The notes under the pieces: generated by a model
What the model was told of the DNA's origin: nothing
Database searches by the model: none
Seen by the model: only the letters and a program-made list of their open reading frames with translations
Shown: piece after piece, positions 6,287 through 7,134 of the stretch
Position numbering within the stretch: the stretch's first letter is position 1
Layout of the letters: each line of letters opens with the position of its first letter
DNA from: an uncultured Caryophanales bacterium
GTDB lineage: Bacteria; Bacillota_I; Bacilli_A; RFN20; CAG-826
Length of the DNA stretch: 7,134 nucleotides
Reading direction: 5' to 3'
Assembly (NCBI GenBank): GCA_946410525.1
Contig: CAMKAQ010000045.1
Span: 1 to 7,134 of the forward strand
Translations under genes and position numbers: made by a program

Positions 6287-6315
6287 ATTATATCTTCGTT
6301 TGTTTCTTTTGCCTA
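6287..6315 (-). promoter_or_regulatory. Promoter of the flippase-like/GT8 operon, predicted near-leaderless
   Basis: On the minus strand a perfect TATAAT (6292-6287) stands 17 bases from TAGGCA (6315-6310), which matches the -35 consensus at four of six bases. The -10 ends eight bases before the ATG at 6278, putting the transcript start at about 6280, a leader of about two bases. No Shine-Dalgarno sequence is visible upstream of the ATG. Confidence 0.7.
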
Positions 6316-6328
6316 GTAACCATGGGTA

Positions 6329-6367
6329 GCAAAAACCATAGCAAAAACGCAAAAATCCCATGCAAAA
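6329..6367. repeat. Four GCAAAA(A) A-tracts in the divergent promoter region
   Basis: GCAAAAA occurs at 6329-6335, 6341-6347 and 6349-6355, and GCAAAA at 6362-6367. Spacings of 12, 8 and 13 bases average close to one helical turn. The tract is nearly bracketed by a 6-bp inverted repeat, CATGGG (6321-6326) and CCCATG (6357-6362). It lies between the two divergent promoters. Bent DNA or a protein-binding site is possible; chance in an A-rich spacer is also possible. Confidence 0.4.
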
Positions 6368-6388
6368 CCCACCTCTTTTTTCTTTTCT

Positions 6389-6417
6389 TTGCAGTTTAGT
6401 CATCACTAGTTTAAGAT
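6389..6417 (+). promoter_or_regulatory. Promoter of queT
   Basis: TTGCAG (6389-6394) and TAAGAT (6412-6417) are 17 bases apart. The expected start is at about 6424, one base before the first base of the riboswitch P1 stem, which supports both calls. Confidence 0.65.
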
Positions 6418-6424
6418 TTCCTCA

Positions 6425-6466
6425 ACGTGTTGCTCCTCTTGCTCCACGTATAAAAAACAGGGAGGG
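6425..6466 (+). promoter_or_regulatory. preQ1-I-type riboswitch controlling queT translation
   Basis: P1 is ACGTG (6425-6429) with CACGT (6445-6449), enclosing a 15-base loop. It is followed by the A-rich strand ATAAAAAAC (6450-6458), the hallmark tail of preQ1-I aptamers. Loop bases CTCCT (6433-6437) can pair with GGGAG (6460-6464, with one G-U pair) to form the H-type pseudoknot; these are the bases of the ribosome binding site AGGGAGGG (6459-6466). The base just before the 3' strand of P1 is C (6444), the position that reads preQ1 in known aptamers. Binding should hide the ribosome binding site and switch queT off. The gene downstream, a queuosine precursor transporter, is a typical target. 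The 15-base loop is slightly longer than usual. Confidence 0.78.
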
Positions 6467-6472
6467 TCAGAA

Positions 6473-7024
6473 ATGGCTCATAATGAAAAGAAACCTTTGG
6501 GCGGATTCTTCTCCGTCCGTATGATAGCCGAGAACTCTATCATCGCCGCTCTCTATGTGGTACTTACTTTACTAGTTCCCGCACTCTCTTACGATTACAT
6601 GCAATGCCGCTTCTCAGAAGCGCTTGTCTTGCTTGTTTTCTGGAGACCTGACATCACGATTGGTCTTACGATTGGATGCTTGATTTCAAATATCATCGGA
6701 GCGTCATTAGGACTCAATGTTTGGATCGATGTCTTGCTTGGCACTTTAGCAACTTTAATATCTTGCTTATTAATTTCCTTCTTCTCAAAGAGACTTTACA
6801 TTGGCTGGATCTGGCCGGTTATCTTTAATGGCTTCATTGTCGGAAGTGAGCTTTATTGGCTTGGTTATCTAGGCGACCTACCTATTTGGGCAGGCTGGCT
6901 TTGGGTTGCCCTTGGTGAGACGATCGCCATGGCTGCTGGCTACGCTTTATGGGTCGGTTTGGCTCATACCAAGGTCTTCAACACGGCCTTTAGACCTCTC
7001 ATCCATAAAGACGTTAAGTGGTAA
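6473..7024 (+). CDS. queT: Queuosine precursor transporter QueT
   Basis: The 183-residue integral membrane protein fits the QueT family (PF06177, COG4708), the substrate-binding S component of an ECF-type importer for queuosine precursors such as preQ1. After a short cytoplasmic tail, IAENSIIAALYVVLTLLVP (residues 18-36) is the first helix. The family stretch MQCRFSEALVLL (43-54) follows, then helices at about 62-80, 84-103, 112-129 and 138-163. GCLISNIIG (68-76), LLGTLATL (88-95) and PVIFNGFIVG (115-124) match conserved QueT blocks. It needs an ECF energising module (EcfA, EcfA', EcfT), which is not in the window and is normally shared and encoded elsewhere. Start ATG 6473 has a strong AGGGAGGG site six bases away, the one held by the upstream riboswitch. 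Followed after 45 bases by a likely tgt start, in line with queuosine salvage. Confidence 0.93.
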   Translation: MAHNEKKPLGGFFSVRMIAENSIIAALYVVLTLLVPALSYDYMQCRFSEALVLLVFWRPDITIGLTIGCLISNIIGASLGLNVWIDVLLGTLATLISCLLISFFSKRLYIGWIWPVIFNGFIVGSELYWLGYLGDLPIWAGWLWVALGETIAMAAGYALWVGLAHTKVFNTAFRPLIHKDVKW

Positions 7025-7047
7025 TAGGCATTTGCCTATTGTCCTTT
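7023..7047 (+). terminator. Weak terminator candidate after queT
   Basis: AATAGGC (7023-7029) pairs with GCCTATT (7034-7040) around ATTT; the stem includes part of the TAA stop. The tail GTCCTTT has only three consecutive Ts. It may terminate only partly, allowing some readthrough into the next gene. Confidence 0.4.
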
Positions 7048-7060
7048 GAGGAATTAGAAT
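7032..7060 (+). promoter_or_regulatory. Possible promoter of the partial tgt gene
   Basis: TTGCCT (7032-7037) and TAGAAT (7055-7060) are 17 bases apart. The -10 ends nine bases before ATG 7070, so the leader would be about three bases. The -35 overlaps the right arm of the hairpin after queT. The nearest GAGG (7048-7051) is 18 bases from the ATG, too far for a normal ribosome binding site. Confidence 0.45.
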
Positions 7061-7069
7061 AGCGCAGTA

Positions 7070-7134
7070 ATGTGCAAAGATTTTTGGTTAGAGATTAAAC
7101 ACATCGATAAGAACTGCGGAGCCAGATATGGAAT
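7070..7134 (+). CDS. tgt: Probable tRNA-guanine transglycosylase, N-terminal fragment (cut by window end)
   Basis: An open frame starts at ATG 7070 and runs off the window after 21 codons and two bases. Its residues, MCKDFWLEIKHIDKNCGARYG, resemble the start of bacterial Tgt, where a short hydrophobic strand is followed by a polar stretch and the motif GAR-x-G just before the T-P-H-G segment (compare the EFIKECKQTGARLG type in Bacillus). Tgt (PF01702) exchanges guanine 34 in the anticodon of Asp, Asn, His and Tyr tRNAs for preQ1, or for queuine in some species. Placement right after queT supports the call. The catalytic Asp residues lie beyond the window, and 21 residues are thin evidence; another protein cannot be excluded. 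Confidence 0.62.
   Translation, partial: MCKDFWLEIKHIDKNCGARYG

Noticed and set aside
6321..6362. CATGGG/CCCATG inverted repeat as a terminator or attachment site
   Set aside because: Only 6 bp around a 30-base loop with no T-tail and no duplicated flank; noted only as a bracket around the A-tracts.
5922..6399. Long plus-strand open frames opposite the start of the flippase-like gene
   Set aside because: They are antisense to a gene with clear family motifs, have no ribosome binding site, and their predicted residues show no recognisable domain.
1..7134. Possible TGA-as-Trp genetic code, prompted by the lack of TGA stops among seven genes
   Set aside because: Trp is encoded by TGG and no in-frame TGA appears in the genes; seven stops are too few to infer loss of TGA as a stop.

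Overview
The window looks like a compact chromosomal segment of a Bacillota (Firmicutes) bacterium of moderate GC, possibly an uncultured Bacilli/Erysipelotrichia-like gut or rumen lineage. The grounds are the long-type glutamine-dependent NAD synthetase, an HI0933-family flavoprotein, a QueT vitamin transporter behind a preQ1-I-like riboswitch, and promoters of the housekeeping sigma type. The lineage is inference. All visible stops are TAA or TAG, and Trp is encoded by TGG, so the standard bacterial code fits. No phage, IS element, CRISPR array, tRNA or rRNA was seen.

Layout. (1) 1-1020 (+): C-terminal part of NAD+ synthetase (nadE), cut by the window edge. (2) 1055-1873 (+): four-helix membrane protein with acidic tails, remotely GtrA-like, closed by a clear terminator. 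(3) 1950-3107 (+): HI0933-family FAD protein. (4) 3108-3293: intergenic region with two inverted repeats, a promoter with an internal palindrome, and a structured 5' leader. (5) 3294-4259 (+): unrecognised eight-helix membrane protein. (6) 4276-4300: bidirectional terminator between convergent genes. (7) 4304-6278 (-): two-gene operon made of an LPG-synthase/MprF-type flippase-like membrane protein followed, with an 8-nt overlap, by a GT8 glycosyltransferase. (8) 6279-6472: divergent promoter region with A-tract repeats. (9) 6473-7024 (+): QueT, then at 7070 the first 21 codons of what is most likely tgt (tRNA-guanine transglycosylase), cut by the window end.

Two themes tie the window together. 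The right end is a queuosine salvage locus: a riboswitch-controlled precursor importer is followed by the enzyme that inserts the base into tRNA. The riboswitch P1 stem begins within one or two bases of the predicted transcription start. The second theme is translation initiation. Three complete genes (1055, 1950, 6278 minus), and probably tgt, have a good -10 element only 6-9 nt from the start codon and no Shine-Dalgarno sequence, which predicts leaderless or nearly leaderless mRNAs. Genes with a leader or inside an operon (3294, 5143 minus, 6473) instead carry a GAGG/GGAGG-type site. This mixed mode is the most interesting pattern here and can be tested by transcription start mapping.
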